In this document: one piece after another, positions 16,690-26,401 of the stretch | Layout of the letters: the number at the start of each line of letters is the position of its first letter | Numbering within the stretch: position 1 is the first letter of the stretch | NCBI GenBank assembly: GCA_944389505.1 | Contig: CALXMP010000001.1 | Span: 1-64,000, forward strand | Direction: 5' to 3' | DNA: 64,000 nucleotides | Source of the DNA: an uncultured Spirochaetaceae bacterium | Lineage (GTDB): Bacteria > Spirochaetota > Spirochaetia > Sphaerochaetales > Sphaerochaetaceae | Program-made: the position numbers and the translations under genes | The notes under the pieces: generated by a model | Told to the model about the DNA's origin: nothing | Database searches by the model: none | The model's input: only the letters and a program-made list of their open reading frames with translations

Positions 16690-18696
16690 TTATTTAAGTT
16701 CCGAAGTATGCTGGACAGGCGGGAAACCGAACATCTCCCTGATGTCCTTATCATCGAGCGTCTCCTTAGCGACAAGTGCTTCGGTGAGGGCATCAAGCTG
16801 ATCACGGTGCTCGGTGAGTATGGTCCTTGTCTCATCCATGCATCTCGAGAGTATACCGCTGATCTCCTCATCGATCCTTCTCATCATCTCATCGGAGAAG
16901 TTCTTATGCTTTGCTATCTCGCGACCAAGGAACAGTGGCTCATCATCATCGCCAAGCGAGATGAATCCAAGGCTGGACATACCCCACTCTGTGACCATGC
17001 GCCTGGCCATATCCGTTGCCTGCTTTATATCGTTCGAGGTACCAGTAGTGGTCTCCCCGTACACGATATCCTCAGCCACATAGCCTCCCATACAGATCTT
17101 GATCCTATCCTCGAGGAATGAGCGGTTCTTCGTGTACGCATCCTTTTCAGGAAGCGACATGGTAAGTCCAAGCGCTCTTCCATGCGGGATGATCGTCACC
17201 TTATGGAGCGGATCGGCATTCTTCAGATAGTAGTGAAGAAGCGTATGGCCCGCCTCGTGGTATGCTGTTGCCCTCTTCTCCTCTTCGGTCATGAAGACAG
17301 ATGCCCTCGCAACTCCGAGAAGGATCTTGTCCCTTGCGCGCTCGAAGTCATCCATCGAGACAGATGTGCGGTTATCGCGTGCAGCGAAGAGAGCTGCTTC
17401 ATTGACGAGATTGGCAAGATCGGCGCCCGATGATCCCGGGGTTGCCCTTGCTATCCTGTCAAGCTCTACATCCGGAGCAAGCTGGACCTTCTTCGCATGT
17501 ATGCGGAGGATATCGAGCCTTTCCTGCACGTCAGGAAGAGCTACGACGACCTGCCTGTCGAATCTGCCAGGTCTGAGAAGCGCGGGGTCAAGCACATCCG
17601 GCCTGTTTGTGGCTGCCATGACGATGACACCGGGATCGGTGGAGAAGCCGTCCATCTCGACAAGCATCTGATTGAGGGTCTGCTCCCTCTCATCATGTCC
17701 GCCGCCAAGTCCTGATCCACGAGCACGTCCTACAGCATCGAGCTCATCTATGAAGATTATGCATGGAGCATTCTTCCTCGCCTCTGAGAAGAGATCGCGG
17801 ACACGGGCAGCACCCATACCGACGAACATCTCGACAAAGTCCGAACCTGAGGTGTGGAGGAATGATACCCCCGCCTCTCCTGCGACAGCTCTCGCAAGAA
17901 GGGTCTTACCCGTTCCTGGAGGACCTACAAGAAGAACACCCTTCGGAATCTTCGCTCCGATCTTCACGAAGCGCTCCGGGTGCTTGAGGAAGTCAACGAC
18001 CTCCTGAAGCTCATACTTAGCCTCTTTCTGTCCCGCGACGTCGGCGAATGTGACCTTCTTGTCATTCTTGCCATACATCTGCGCATGGCTCTTGCCAAAT
18101 GAGGACATCATGCGGTTGCCGCCTGCCGTGCCGGTCTGGCGCATGATCATTACAATCATGACAATGAATATGACCCACGGCAGAAGCTGTATGATGATAT
18201 ACCAGAACGGAGTCGGCTGGATTGAGCCAGTGACAGTAACGCCATTCTCCTCCAGCTTGTCCAGAAGATCCATGTCAGCATACGGGATACGGCATGTCAT
18301 CGTCCTGCCATCAAGGAGGATGTAATCGACCCTGCTGCTCTCCACGATATCAGCAGAGTACACATCGCCTGATTCAACAGCTGACATGAATGCTGTATAT
18401 GACGTCTCTGTCGCCTCGGCTCCTGTAGGAGTCGAGAGGAAGATATAGGTGAACGATATCAGCAGAAGGACAAATGCGAAAAGCGCGATGCGATTGCGTC
18501 TTCCACCTGAAGGACCACCGCCCTCCGGCGATCCGCCTGAGCCCCAGTATCTGTACTGATCATAGACATTCTTCTTCGGTTTGGCCTCTTTCCGTCCTTC
18601 ATCAGGTTTCTTTTCAGGCTCCTGGGAAGGAGGCACAGGATCATGACTGCTATCCTGAGGCTTTACCTCTTTCTCTTTATCGTCGTTGTTTTCCAT
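16690..18696 (-). CDS. ftsH: ATP-dependent zinc metalloprotease FtsH
   Basis: Membrane-anchored AAA protease that degrades misfolded membrane proteins and short-lived regulators. 668 residues. An unusually long charged cytoplasmic N-tail (about 65 residues rich in Lys, Glu and Pro) precedes TM1, then a small periplasmic domain and TM2 near 160-180. Walker A is GPPGTGKT at 258-265 and the zinc motif HEAGH is at 480-484. AAAGGA lies before the ATG. It follows tilS as in Borrelia, supporting the spirochaete assignment. Confidence 0.97.
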   Translation of the reverse strand: MENNDDKEKEVKPQDSSHDPVPPSQEPEKKPDEGRKEAKPKKNVYDQYRYWGSGGSPEGGGPSGGRRNRIALFAFVLLLISFTYIFLSTPTGAEATETSYTAFMSAVESGDVYSADIVESSRVDYILLDGRTMTCRIPYADMDLLDKLEENGVTVTGSIQPTPFWYIIIQLLPWVIFIVMIVMIMRQTGTAGGNRMMSSFGKSHAQMYGKNDKKVTFADVAGQKEAKYELQEVVDFLKHPERFVKIGAKIPKGVLLVGPPGTGKTLLARAVAGEAGVSFLHTSGSDFVEMFVGMGAARVRDLFSEARKNAPCIIFIDELDAVGRARGSGLGGGHDEREQTLNQMLVEMDGFSTDPGVIVMAATNRPDVLDPALLRPGRFDRQVVVALPDVQERLDILRIHAKKVQLAPDVELDRIARATPGSSGADLANLVNEAALFAARDNRTSVSMDDFERARDKILLGVARASVFMTEEEKRATAYHEAGHTLLHYYLKNADPLHKVTIIPHGRALGLTMSLPEKDAYTKNRSFLEDRIKICMGGYVAEDIVYGETTTGTSNDIKQATDMARRMVTEWGMSSLGFISLGDDDEPLFLGREIAKHKNFSDEMMRRIDEEISGILSRCMDETRTILTEHRDQLDALTEALVAKETLDDKDIREMFGFPPVQHTSELK

Positions 18697-18723
18697 TAGA
18701 TTCCTTTTTCCCGTAATATAGCT

Positions 18724-20013
18724 TCATTCCCTTCCAAGGGCAAGGGTAACAGGCACTCCGGGATGGTCCATGAAGCGTGATGAGAGCCTGTCCCGTCCAC
18801 CGAAAACAGCCCCGAATACGGCAATCACTCCGATTCGGTCCTCAAGTACGGCAGAATATGGCACGCGCCACTCCTTCTCGAGCTCCGAGACCTTCTTCCA
18901 TCCTGTTCTGAGATGGATGCGGTCCCCCTCCTCCGAGGAGCGGAAGATGACAGGAGGCCTGACAACTTCAGGATCGATGATGAGCGTCCTGCTATCGACA
19001 TGCTCAGAACGGAGACAGAGTCGGCCGATACACATCTCATTCCAGTCCCATCCAGAGACAAAACGATCCAGAACAGGGTATATCCTGAAGAGATTTCCAT
19101 TGGGAAAGACGGAGATTGATGGAAGGAGAAGCCTTCCGGAGCCGATCTCTATCCTATCGATGATATCCGCTGCCAATTTCCTTGGAAAGCGCCCATGAAG
19201 CCCCAGCCTCTCCGCAGCCGCGAATATAGTCAGCTCCTGAGATAGACGGTCCAGGGAGAGGAACTCTTCCCTCTTGTATTCAAGGAAGAAACCATCGCCT
19301 CCATCGAGAATCACAGCCTTCTTCCTGAGCTCAGCCACGTTGTCCGCGATACGCGAGAGCAGGATTCTGCATTCTGGGGATATCATCGGCATAATGCGAT
19401 GCCGTATGCTGTTCCTCAGATAGCCCGTATCGCTGTTGGTACTGTCCTCGGACACCTCAAGCCCAAGCCTCGCTACCCCTTTTCTTATTGTCTCCTTAGG
19501 AACATCGAGAAGAGGACGGCAGATCATGCCATCATCGCGGCGGATACCACCAAGCGCATAGAAAGGGGCGGAGGAAAGAAGGCGCATAATGACCGTTTCC
19601 GCCTGATCATCCATATGATGGGCAGTAAGTATGCGGTCAAAGCCATTGTCCCGGGCATAGGAGCGGAGAATACCATACCTCAGCTCCCTCGCAGCTGCCT
19701 CGATGCCTATATTCCCCTCTTTTGCCAGCCTTTTGATATCACCTTCAGGAATCCGCTTTATGACGAGCGGAATACCAAGCAGGGAAGCATTATGTGCATT
19801 GATCGCCTCCTCGCGTTCCAGCTCAGCGCCGCTGCGTATGCCATGGTTCACATACAGCGCAGCAGATCTCCCAGGTGCAATCAGAGAGAGAAGAGACATA
19901 AGGAAAAGTGAATCCTCCCCACCTGAGAATGCAAGGAGGAGCCTACCCTCGGGCAATGAGAAGCCCTCAGGAATTAGCCCATTGCATAACGCTTTCAAGC
20001 TTCTCTCCGCCAT
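18724..20013 (-). CDS. tilS: tRNA(Ile)-lysidine synthase
   Basis: Converts C34 of tRNA-Ile(CAU) to lysidine so that it reads AUA. 429 residues. The PP-loop SGGEDS is at 30-35, followed by HGIRSGAELE and TAHHMDDQAETV, then a C-terminal tRNA-binding part. The 5' end overlaps pth by 47 bases. I kept the ATG at 20013 because it gives the usual spacing between the start and the PP-loop; a TTG at 19956 is possible but would truncate the N-terminus. Confidence 0.95.
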   Translation of the reverse strand: MAERSLKALCNGLIPEGFSLPEGRLLLAFSGGEDSLFLMSLLSLIAPGRSAALYVNHGIRSGAELEREEAINAHNASLLGIPLVIKRIPEGDIKRLAKEGNIGIEAAARELRYGILRSYARDNGFDRILTAHHMDDQAETVIMRLLSSAPFYALGGIRRDDGMICRPLLDVPKETIRKGVARLGLEVSEDSTNSDTGYLRNSIRHRIMPMISPECRILLSRIADNVAELRKKAVILDGGDGFFLEYKREEFLSLDRLSQELTIFAAAERLGLHGRFPRKLAADIIDRIEIGSGRLLLPSISVFPNGNLFRIYPVLDRFVSGWDWNEMCIGRLCLRSEHVDSRTLIIDPEVVRPPVIFRSSEEGDRIHLRTGWKKVSELEKEWRVPYSAVLEDRIGVIAVFGAVFGGRDRLSSRFMDHPGVPVTLALGRE

Positions 20014-20503
20014 AGATCCTCAGAACGGCCTCCGCAGCCCTATCCTCTGCCGCATCCACAAGCGCCCTATCCTCCGCAGAATAGCGTGTAAGGACATGAT
20101 CTATAACGCTCATGCCGTCATTCGGTCTGCCAATACCGATATACACACGTATGAAATCAGGACCATAGGCAGATATCATGGATTTAAGGCCATTATGCCC
20201 CGCAGACGAACCACCCCTCTTGATCCTTATCTTCCCAGGAGGAAGATCCATCTGGTCAGCGATGACAATGAGACATCCGTCGGATGGGATGTTATCGGGA
20301 ACAGCAAGCCCGGAATTATTCATATACGTAAGTGGCTCAACGAGCGAAAGATCATCGAGAACTGCCCGCTTATAACAGCGGAAGCAGCGCTTCCGGAGCT
20401 TCAGTCCCTTCTGCGCTGCTATCCTCTCGATTGTCTCGAAACCGGCATTGTGCCTTGTTCCTTTATACTTCGCTCCGGGGTTTCCCAGACCGAAAACTGT
20501 CAT
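19967..20503 (-). CDS. pth: Peptidyl-tRNA hydrolase
   Basis: Releases peptides from peptidyl-tRNA that has dropped off the ribosome. 178 residues starting MTVFGLGNPGAKYKG. N8 and catalytic H18 are in place, and the later block KRGGSSAGHNGLKS is intact. A longer frame extends upstream into rplY but has no family similarity, and the ATG at 20503 directly follows the rplY stop. Confidence 0.95.
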   Translation of the reverse strand: MTVFGLGNPGAKYKGTRHNAGFETIERIAAQKGLKLRKRCFRCYKRAVLDDLSLVEPLTYMNNSGLAVPDNIPSDGCLIVIADQMDLPPGKIRIKRGGSSAGHNGLKSMISAYGPDFIRVYIGIGRPNDGMSVIDHVLTRYSAEDRALVDAAEDRAAEAVLRIYGGEKLESVMQWANS

Positions 20504-20504
20504 A

Positions 20505-21137
20505 TTACTTCGACTCTGCAGGAGCTGCATCTGCTGCTGCATCGGCAGCTGCGGTCTCTTCCTCAGCTGCTGGAGCAGCCTCTTCCTTGACAGCCTTGAC
20601 AGATGCGATTGTTGCCTCAGGATCCTCATGGACCTTGATGCCTGCTGGAACCTGGAGCATATCAACACGGAATGCCTCGTTGATATCAAGACCGGATACA
20701 TCTGCGACAAAGAGCTCCGGAAGATCCTTCGGGAGACACTCGATCTCAATCTCATGGATGACCTGATCAAGAACACCGCCAGCCTTGCAGCCAATAGGTG
20801 TACCCTCAAGCTCGATGCGTACATGAGTCCTTACAGAGTGACCTGCTGTGATCTCATAGAAGTCGATATGATGGATGCAGTTCCTGAGGAGATCCTCCTG
20901 GAATGTCTTCACGAATACCTGATGGTCCTTGTCACCCTCTACTGCAAGTGTGATAAGCGTTGATTCGCTGAATCCGGATCTCTTCGCATTGAACTCGCGT
21001 GCATTTACGATTACATGAAGGGGTTCGCCCTTACCATAGACGACTGCAGGAATCTCACCGTTCCTGAGAAGTCTCCTTGACCCAGCTGACCCGAAGTCAG
21101 AGGTCCTGAGCTTTGCGCTAAGCTTCTTCTCGCTCAT
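20505..21137 (-). CDS. rplY: 50S ribosomal protein L25/Ctc
   Basis: Binds 5S rRNA; the long Ctc form is a general stress protein in Bacillus. 210 residues: an L25 domain to about residue 95 (LRNGEIPAVVYGKG near 25-38), a TL5-like C-terminal beta domain to about 185, and an Ala/Glu-rich tail. GAGAAG lies before the ATG. It sits between the tRNA-Gln gene and pth, the spirochaete order. Confidence 0.95.
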   Translation of the reverse strand: MSEKKLSAKLRTSDFGSAGSRRLLRNGEIPAVVYGKGEPLHVIVNAREFNAKRSGFSESTLITLAVEGDKDHQVFVKTFQEDLLRNCIHHIDFYEITAGHSVRTHVRIELEGTPIGCKAGGVLDQVIHEIEIECLPKDLPELFVADVSGLDINEAFRVDMLQVPAGIKVHEDPEATIASVKAVKEEAAPAAEEETAAADAAADAAPAESK

Positions 21138-21230
21138 TTTCTTCTCCTTATACTCTCATCGGTTTACCCGATTACCATAAAGTGCCGAAGCACGGGTTAT
21201 GATGCTATAGCATTCTCCATGATATTGCAA

Positions 21231-21303
21231 CTGGGAAGGAAGGACTCGAACCTTCGGATGCAGGTATCAAAAACCCGTGCCTTAACCACTTGGCTACTTC
21301 CCA
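21231..21303 (-). tRNA. tRNA-Gln (UUG)
   Basis: A 73-base cloverleaf on the minus strand. The acceptor stem TGGGAAG pairs with CTTCCCA, the D-arm stem is GCC/GGC, the anticodon stem CGGGT/ACCTG encloses loop TTTTGAT (anticodon TTG), and the T stem GAAGG/CCTTC encloses TTCGAGT. The discriminator is G. The 3' CCA is not encoded. It lies between spoVG and rplY. Confidence 0.95.
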
Positions 21304-21339
21304 ACGCTGATGTTCAGGAAGATATCATGATGGAGCTTA

Positions 21340-21597
21340 TCAATCAAGCTTGGAATATACAGCGAGGACAGCCTCCGCAAGCCTGTCCCTGAATCCCTGT
21401 GAGATAGGATGGGCTATATCCCTGAAGGATCCATCAGAAGACGGCTTTGAAGGCATTGCGATGAATAATGATCCACTCGATGACTCAATAACCCTTATAT
21501 TGTGGACAACGAACTCATTATCGAACGCAACAGAGGCATATGCCTTGAGAGGCTTCTTGCCATCGATTCTTCTGATTCTCACATCAGTTATTTCCAT
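21340..21597 (-). CDS. spoVG: SpoVG family regulator
   Basis: 85 residues starting MEITDVRIRRID, the SpoVG signature, with GSLFIAMPSKP in the middle. In Borrelia and Staphylococcus, SpoVG binds DNA and RNA and acts as a global regulator; that is family knowledge. A longer frame starts at 21618, but GGAGGGGA lies three bases before the ATG at 21597 and decides the start. It is 22 bases downstream of ispE. Confidence 0.95.
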   Translation of the reverse strand: MEITDVRIRRIDGKKPLKAYASVAFDNEFVVHNIRVIESSSGSLFIAMPSKPSSDGSFRDIAHPISQGFRDRLAEAVLAVYSKLD

Positions 21598-21619
21598 AGA
21601 TCCCCTCCACCAGAGCAAA

Positions 21620-22423
21620 TCACTCTGAAATTATGAAACTAGTGCTGAATATATCATATTTTTCGGATTTATCAAACTCAAATACATCATTTTGTCTATG
21701 AATTGCATACCAAGCCGCCCCTGAACCCGAAAGAGAGACGTATGAAGGCCCCTCTGAATGGTATTGAGGACATGGACTTCCGCTTATAATGGCAAAATCG
21801 TTCGTGAATATCCTCTCGTCAGGAACTGGGTCGAAAAGAAGGGCTGGAAGATGGGAATGCTTCCTGCAGATACCATCAATTGCGCTGTAGGCTGCTGATG
21901 TAGAGACCCCGGCGAAGGGGACAGCCAGCTCGACGGCAAGACCTCCGGGAATCGCTATCGGCGCTATAATCTCCCCTCTGCCCGAGACATGCGCGGCAGA
22001 GTATCCGGAAGCAAAGAACATCACATCGCTTCCTGTCATCGATGCAGCTTCCATCACCAACTCCTGAGATGCGCCAGATGATGATGCAAGCATTCTGAGC
22101 ACACATGCAGCATCGGAGGAACCTCCCCCAAGCCCTGCTCCGGAAGGTATCCTTTTCCTTATTGATATTCCAACGGAGAGCGGCCGGCCGGAGATAAGGC
22201 AGAACGCCGCTGCAGCCTTCTCCATCAGATCAGTGCCTCCTGAAAGATAATCCCTGTCCCGCATTATCGTGCATGAGAAACTGTCAGAGGGAGCTATCTC
22301 CATGGATATATCATCGCAAAGGCCGATCAGTGCCATATAGGTATCTATATCATGGTATCCATCCGGGCGTTTCTCTCCGACGGCCAGCCCTATATTGACC
22401 TTGGCATATGCTCTTCCGTTCAC
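21620..22423 (-). CDS. ispE: 4-diphosphocytidyl-2-C-methyl-D-erythritol kinase
   Basis: Phosphorylates CDP-methylerythritol in the non-mevalonate isoprenoid pathway. 267 residues of the GHMP kinase fold: the N-terminal AYAKVNIGLAV, and the ATP-binding PSGAGLGGGSSDAA near residues 92-105. The start is GTG, preceded by no Shine-Dalgarno sequence but by TGC-TATACT six bases upstream, so the message is probably leaderless. It heads the ispE-spoVG-tRNA-rplY-pth-tilS-ftsH run. Confidence 0.94.
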   Translation of the reverse strand: MNGRAYAKVNIGLAVGEKRPDGYHDIDTYMALIGLCDDISMEIAPSDSFSCTIMRDRDYLSGGTDLMEKAAAAFCLISGRPLSVGISIRKRIPSGAGLGGGSSDAACVLRMLASSSGASQELVMEAASMTGSDVMFFASGYSAAHVSGRGEIIAPIAIPGGLAVELAVPFAGVSTSAAYSAIDGICRKHSHLPALLFDPVPDERIFTNDFAIISGSPCPQYHSEGPSYVSLSGSGAAWYAIHRQNDVFEFDKSEKYDIFSTSFIISE

Positions 22424-22429
22424 AAGACA

Positions 22430-22480
22430 AGTATAGCAGAATCCATGAATATAGCCAAAAGCGCTTATTTACCGTATTCT
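22430..22480. promoter_or_regulatory. Back-to-back leaderless promoters sharing a -35 region
   Basis: Minus strand for ispE: TTGGCT (22458-22453), 17 bases, TATACT (22435-22430), six bases, GTG. Plus strand for the HAD gene: TAGCCA (22452-22457), 17 bases, TATTCT (22475-22480), six bases, ATG. The two -35 boxes overlap on opposite strands by five bases. Confidence 0.65.
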
Positions 22481-22486
22481 AAGGGC

Positions 22487-23242
22487 ATGGGCATCAAGGG
22501 GATTATCTTTGATAAAGACGGAACGCTCTTCGACTACGGGAAGGTATGGGGCCCTGTAGTCCGTGATGCCATATACTCTGGACTCCAGTCAATCAGCATA
22601 CCCGATGACAAGAAGAAAGAGTGCGCCTATGCATTCATGAGAGTCCTCGGGGTCGATGCCGAGGGCAATACCTATCCTGATGGGATAATCTTCCGCCATG
22701 ACAGACTCATAGCAGCCTTCTTCAGAGTCCTTGCTGTAACGCTCCACTACCACATCAATCCTGTGAAGGTGGGCATGCTCTTCAGGATATTCCTCAGCAA
22801 GGATGAGAAGGGAATCGCGAAGCGTATATCGACAATGGAGTTCCCTGGCGTCGCAGAGGTCTTCCAGGAAGCTGACAGACGCGGATACAGAATGGGGATT
22901 GTCACGAATGACAGCACCGTCTCCACAAAGCTCTTCCTCGACAGGATGGGAATCAGTCAGTACATAGTCTTCCTCAGGACAAAGGACAGCCATGTAAAGG
23001 CGAAGCCGAATCCGGAAGCTCTCAGGGAATTCTGCCAGGAGAATGGGCTGGAAAGCTCAGAGGTCGCAATCATAGGCGATACCCTCGTGGATATGGAGTT
23101 CGCCCATCAGGGAAAGGCTGGATACAGAATAGCCGTGCTTACCGGCTCCGGTGACCTTGAAAGGCTGAGAAAGAATGCTGATGCTGTCTATCCTACGCTC
23201 CATGATGTCCTTAAAGATCCCGTGCTCTTCCCGGAGAACTGA
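22487..23242 (+). CDS. HAD-family phosphatase (phosphoglycolate phosphatase-like)
   Basis: 251 residues from the ATG at 22487. HAD motif I is FDKDGTLFDY with D9 and D11, motif II is VTND near residue 140, and motif IV is GDTLVDMEFA near 200. A helical cap lies between motifs I and II. The substrate is unknown; Gph-like enzymes act on phosphoglycolate or other small phosphates. A longer frame from 22352 runs into ispE on the other strand and is not supported. It is followed after two bases by an RluA-type gene. Confidence 0.88.
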   Translation: MGIKGIIFDKDGTLFDYGKVWGPVVRDAIYSGLQSISIPDDKKKECAYAFMRVLGVDAEGNTYPDGIIFRHDRLIAAFFRVLAVTLHYHINPVKVGMLFRIFLSKDEKGIAKRISTMEFPGVAEVFQEADRRGYRMGIVTNDSTVSTKLFLDRMGISQYIVFLRTKDSHVKAKPNPEALREFCQENGLESSEVAIIGDTLVDMEFAHQGKAGYRIAVLTGSGDLERLRKNADAVYPTLHDVLKDPVLFPEN

Positions 23243-23244
23243 TC

Positions 23245-24453
23245 ATGCAGGCATTTCTCGAGACGGACAGAGCCATCGCCCTAGCCAGGGATATGGCAGA
23301 CGAAATGCTCAGAACTGATTCCTTCTCATTTCCGCCATCAGCTCAATACAAGCTATCATCTCTTAATAAAAATACCATGTTCGGTATAATGATATGCAAA
23401 GATATTAATGGAAATGAGAAAATCCTCAGGGCTTTCGCCGGAGCTCTGAATGGAGAGTACAGAATACCGGGATATGTGAATCCATGCTTCTCCATAACGG
23501 AGTTCAGGAAGATAGAAGCTGAATACAGTCCTCTGATACACAAAGCAGACGAGGAGGAAAGGAAGAAGCTCTCTGCGGAGTGTCTTGGGGAGATAAATGC
23601 ACTTTATTCATTCTCCACATGGGATGGAAGGCTTATAGGGCTGCCGGATAAAGCTCCTACAGGAACAGGAGACTGCGCAGGGCTGAGGCTTATCAATACG
23701 GCACTGAGGAAGAATCTTGAGATCATGGGGCTGGCGGAATTCATGATCGGGGATGACGGGACCATAGAGACCTATCCACCATGCGAGGAGCGTTGCTCCC
23801 TTCTCCTTCCCTCAATGCTTGGCCTCGATATCCTCTATGCAGATGAGAGCATTGCAGTAATCAACAAGGAAGCAGGGATGCTTTCGGTTCCAGGCCGCGG
23901 AGAAGACAAACTCGACAGCGCATCATACCGATTCCATAAGCTCTTCCCTTCATCCCCGAAGGAATGCTTTGTGCACCGCCTAGACATGGATACATCAGGA
24001 CTCCTTGTGATGGCATTCACCAAGGACGCGCATAGGAAGCTGTCCATGGCATTCGAGGCAAGGGATGTAGAAAAGGAATATGAAGCGCTCTTGGAAGGAG
24101 TCATCAAAGAGGAAGGTGGAATCATCGATAGCCCCATGCGCCTCGATGTCGAGCACAGGCCGCTGCAGATCATAGATCCAGTGCAGGGCAAGAGGGCTAT
24201 CACAGTCTGGAAGAGACTGGGAGTGACGATCGTCAACGGCCGGAAGCTCACAAGGGTAAGATTCTACCCGAAGACAGGGCGGACACACCAGCTGAGAGTG
24301 CATTCAGCCTCGATCGGACATCCAATTGCGGGAGACCGTCTGTATGGAGAGAGGAAGGAAGGCGAAAGGCTCATGCTCCATGCCGCGAAGATTACCTTCA
24401 GACATCCCGGAACAGGAGAGAGCGTAAGCTTCAGCTCTGATCCGCCTTTCTGA
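23245..24453 (+). CDS. RluA-family RNA pseudouridine synthase with N-terminal extension
   Basis: 402 residues. The C-terminal half is a RluA-type synthase with HRLDMDTSG (catalytic D247), the VEKEYEAL segment and a late GRTHQLRVH. The first 190 residues form a separate region that includes APTGTGDCAGLRLINTA; related extensions occur in larger RluA-like proteins and probably help RNA binding. Which uridine in rRNA or tRNA is modified cannot be told. It is cotranscribed with the HAD gene, and its last 23 bases overlap the convergent PHP gene. Confidence 0.88.
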   Translation: MQAFLETDRAIALARDMADEMLRTDSFSFPPSAQYKLSSLNKNTMFGIMICKDINGNEKILRAFAGALNGEYRIPGYVNPCFSITEFRKIEAEYSPLIHKADEEERKKLSAECLGEINALYSFSTWDGRLIGLPDKAPTGTGDCAGLRLINTALRKNLEIMGLAEFMIGDDGTIETYPPCEERCSLLLPSMLGLDILYADESIAVINKEAGMLSVPGRGEDKLDSASYRFHKLFPSSPKECFVHRLDMDTSGLLVMAFTKDAHRKLSMAFEARDVEKEYEALLEGVIKEEGGIIDSPMRLDVEHRPLQIIDPVQGKRAITVWKRLGVTIVNGRKLTRVRFYPKTGRTHQLRVHSASIGHPIAGDRLYGERKEGERLMLHAAKITFRHPGTGESVSFSSDPPF

Positions 24454-25219
24454 GCCTTGGCTTGCCGTTATCGTCATACGGTTCAAGAACGCTAAGGCCG
24501 AATACACCGGCAAATGCTCTGCAGAAGGAATGAGTCCTGTCAAGGTTCCTCACAGCATGGGCATCGGAAGAGACAACAGCCGAGTCAACATACTCGGAGG
24601 CAATGCGCCAGAAATGGGGAGATGGATACCCTTCATTCTCTCCGCATCCTTTAAGAAGGCCGTTGCCATTCACTTCAAGCGGGACAGACAGCTCCGCCGC
24701 AGCGGATGCAATCGTGCGGGCAGCCTCCTCAGCAACCTTGTCGAAATGTCTTCTGCACAGGAATACATCGGGATGTGCAAGGAAGGTCAGAAGCCCTGTC
24801 TCCATGACCTTGACCGCCGCATCGGCATACCTTTTGACATCATCATCGGAGAATCCTGGGTTGAACGGCGTGCGGAATGTTCCGTCAGGACGCCTTACAT
24901 AATGCACTCCTGCTATAAGGAAGTCCGTACGCTCTGAAAGTGACTGGAAGAAGCTGCTGTATTCATCGTAATAATCTATCTCATACCCGAGATAGACAGG
25001 AAACGGCATGGATGCTCCTGCTCTCCTGACATCATCCTCATACAGAGCCATGCTGCTGAATGGCATACGGGAATTCCCGAGGAGACTATCGGGGAAAGGA
25101 CAGTGCTCCGAGAAACCGAGCATAGAGAAGCCCTTCGATGCGGCATATTCCGCGTATTCCGATATCTCTCCCGAACCATGGCCGCAGTAATGCGAATGAG
25201 TATGAAGATTGTACAGCAT
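24431..25219 (-). CDS. PHP-domain phosphatase (histidinol-phosphatase-like)
   Basis: 262 residues. The PHP metal motif HTH is at H6-H8, then FSEHCPFP, a central GYEIDYYDEY and a late SSDAHAV, all matching the HisK-type PHP phosphatase family. Histidinol-phosphate hydrolysis is the usual annotation, but no histidine genes are nearby, so the substrate is open. The start lies six bases after a -10-like box with a TTGATA -35 box, with no ribosome binding site. Confidence 0.85.
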   Translation of the reverse strand: MLYNLHTHSHYCGHGSGEISEYAEYAASKGFSMLGFSEHCPFPDSLLGNSRMPFSSMALYEDDVRRAGASMPFPVYLGYEIDYYDEYSSFFQSLSERTDFLIAGVHYVRRPDGTFRTPFNPGFSDDDVKRYADAAVKVMETGLLTFLAHPDVFLCRRHFDKVAEEAARTIASAAAELSVPLEVNGNGLLKGCGENEGYPSPHFWRIASEYVDSAVVSSDAHAVRNLDRTHSFCRAFAGVFGLSVLEPYDDNGKPRLRKADQS

Positions 25220-25225
25220 AGCTCT

Positions 25226-25254
25226 ATTATTCCCTCATTGGGAAAAGCTATCAA
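25226..25254 (-). promoter_or_regulatory. Leaderless-type promoter of the PHP gene
   Basis: Minus strand: TTGATA (25254-25249), 17 bases, AATAAT (25231-25226), six bases, ATG at 25219. Confidence 0.55.
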
Positions 25255-26221
25255 GACGGATGCGCAGTCTGGCGATTTCCTCGTTTATGCTCTCGATCTC
25301 GCTCTCTATCCTGGCCTTCTCCGCCTCGAGTATCCGGATCTTCTTCTCCTCGCTCTCGATCATAGCCTTCACTCCGTCGACACGCTCCTTCTTCTTCAGG
25401 ATCTTTCGTTTATCAAGAAGGGCATTGTAACGGTCATGCTCAGTAAGGAGAGCCTGCAATGCATCCAGAATCTCCGGAGGAGTATCCTCCGAAACCCATT
25501 CTGAACCATTCTCATAGAGATAGTAACCGAAGCTTATGAACTTCTTCTCCTCCTCCGCACGAAGATTAGCAAGATTCCTGCGGCTATCGGCAAGTCCCTG
25601 CTTCACAGAGGTTGAGAAGGACTGCTTATTATCATTGAGATAGCCGGAAAGCTCTGTGATTCGGCCTACAAGTTCAGCATCCCTCCTCTGCATCTCCTGT
25701 ATTTCCGCCACCAGCTCCTCTGCACTGCCCTGGATGCCGGCCCAGGCTCCATCCCTGAGAGCGGATTCAGCGTATGACAGGAATCTGTCATCGCGGCTTC
25801 TCCGGGTGAATCTGGAGAAGAAGCCCTTTTTGGCCTCGCCCTCCTTCGTTATATCCTCATAGATCTGGCGGAAGCGGTCCTTATCCAGAAGCGAGAAAGA
25901 GCACTGCTCGTAGAGCGCGGCTCCAAGGCGGATGGAAAGGGAACGCATCTCGTTCCTGACGTCCTTCTCCTCTCTCTCAGCTGCATTCTTCATAGCAGTC
26001 TTCTCTTCATAACCCGCTATGAAGGACTTCACCTCCTCCAGCTCCTCTTCCGCCTTCTCCCGCAGAGAGACAGCGGTACGGCAATCCTCCAGGAACCTGC
26101 TTCCAGAGCCTATCGACAGAGCCTCAGCGCTCACACCGAGACTATATGACAGGCTTTTCAGCTTCATTGTGGAGGCTTCGATCATCCTCTCATTCTCAGC
26201 TTCGAGATCCATTGACGCCAT
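25235..26221 (-). CDS. Coiled-coil protein of unknown function
   Basis: 328 residues, strongly charged (Glu, Lys, Arg, Ser), with long heptad-like helices at about 1-85, 160-215 and 265-328. The middle holds a more compact basic stretch (FFSRFTRRSRDDR near 135). No signal peptide or membrane segment. I do not recognise a family. Its stop lies inside the promoter region of the PHP gene on the same strand. A TAGACT box with extended TGC lies six bases before the ATG, so it is probably transcribed alone as a leaderless message. Confidence 0.8.
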   Translation of the reverse strand: MASMDLEAENERMIEASTMKLKSLSYSLGVSAEALSIGSGSRFLEDCRTAVSLREKAEEELEEVKSFIAGYEEKTAMKNAAEREEKDVRNEMRSLSIRLGAALYEQCSFSLLDKDRFRQIYEDITKEGEAKKGFFSRFTRRSRDDRFLSYAESALRDGAWAGIQGSAEELVAEIQEMQRRDAELVGRITELSGYLNDNKQSFSTSVKQGLADSRRNLANLRAEEEKKFISFGYYLYENGSEWVSEDTPPEILDALQALLTEHDRYNALLDKRKILKKKERVDGVKAMIESEEKKIRILEAEKARIESEIESINEEIARLRIRLDSFSQ

Positions 26222-26227
26222 AATCTG

Positions 26228-26233
26228 AGTCTA
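26228..26233 (-). promoter_or_regulatory. Extended -10 box of the coiled-coil gene
   Basis: Minus strand TGC-TAGACT ending six bases before the ATG at 26221; no Shine-Dalgarno sequence. Confidence 0.5.
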
Positions 26234-26401
26234 GCACAACAGTCTCCGGGGCGAAAGCTGTACAATTGACAAGAACTGCAGGGAAACATATGCTAATCAT
26301 CGCTTGAGGAAGTCCCGCTATGCGGGAAACTCCTTAGGATGCCCAATACCCATACTGAGGGCAGATTATAGCCAGCAACTGGCACAATCTTGGAGAAATT
26401 C

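Noticed and set aside
19967-20824. A 285-codon frame extending pth upstream into rplY
   Set aside because: The upstream part is the shadow of rplY; the Pth family start MTVFGLGNPG is at 20503, right after the rplY stop.
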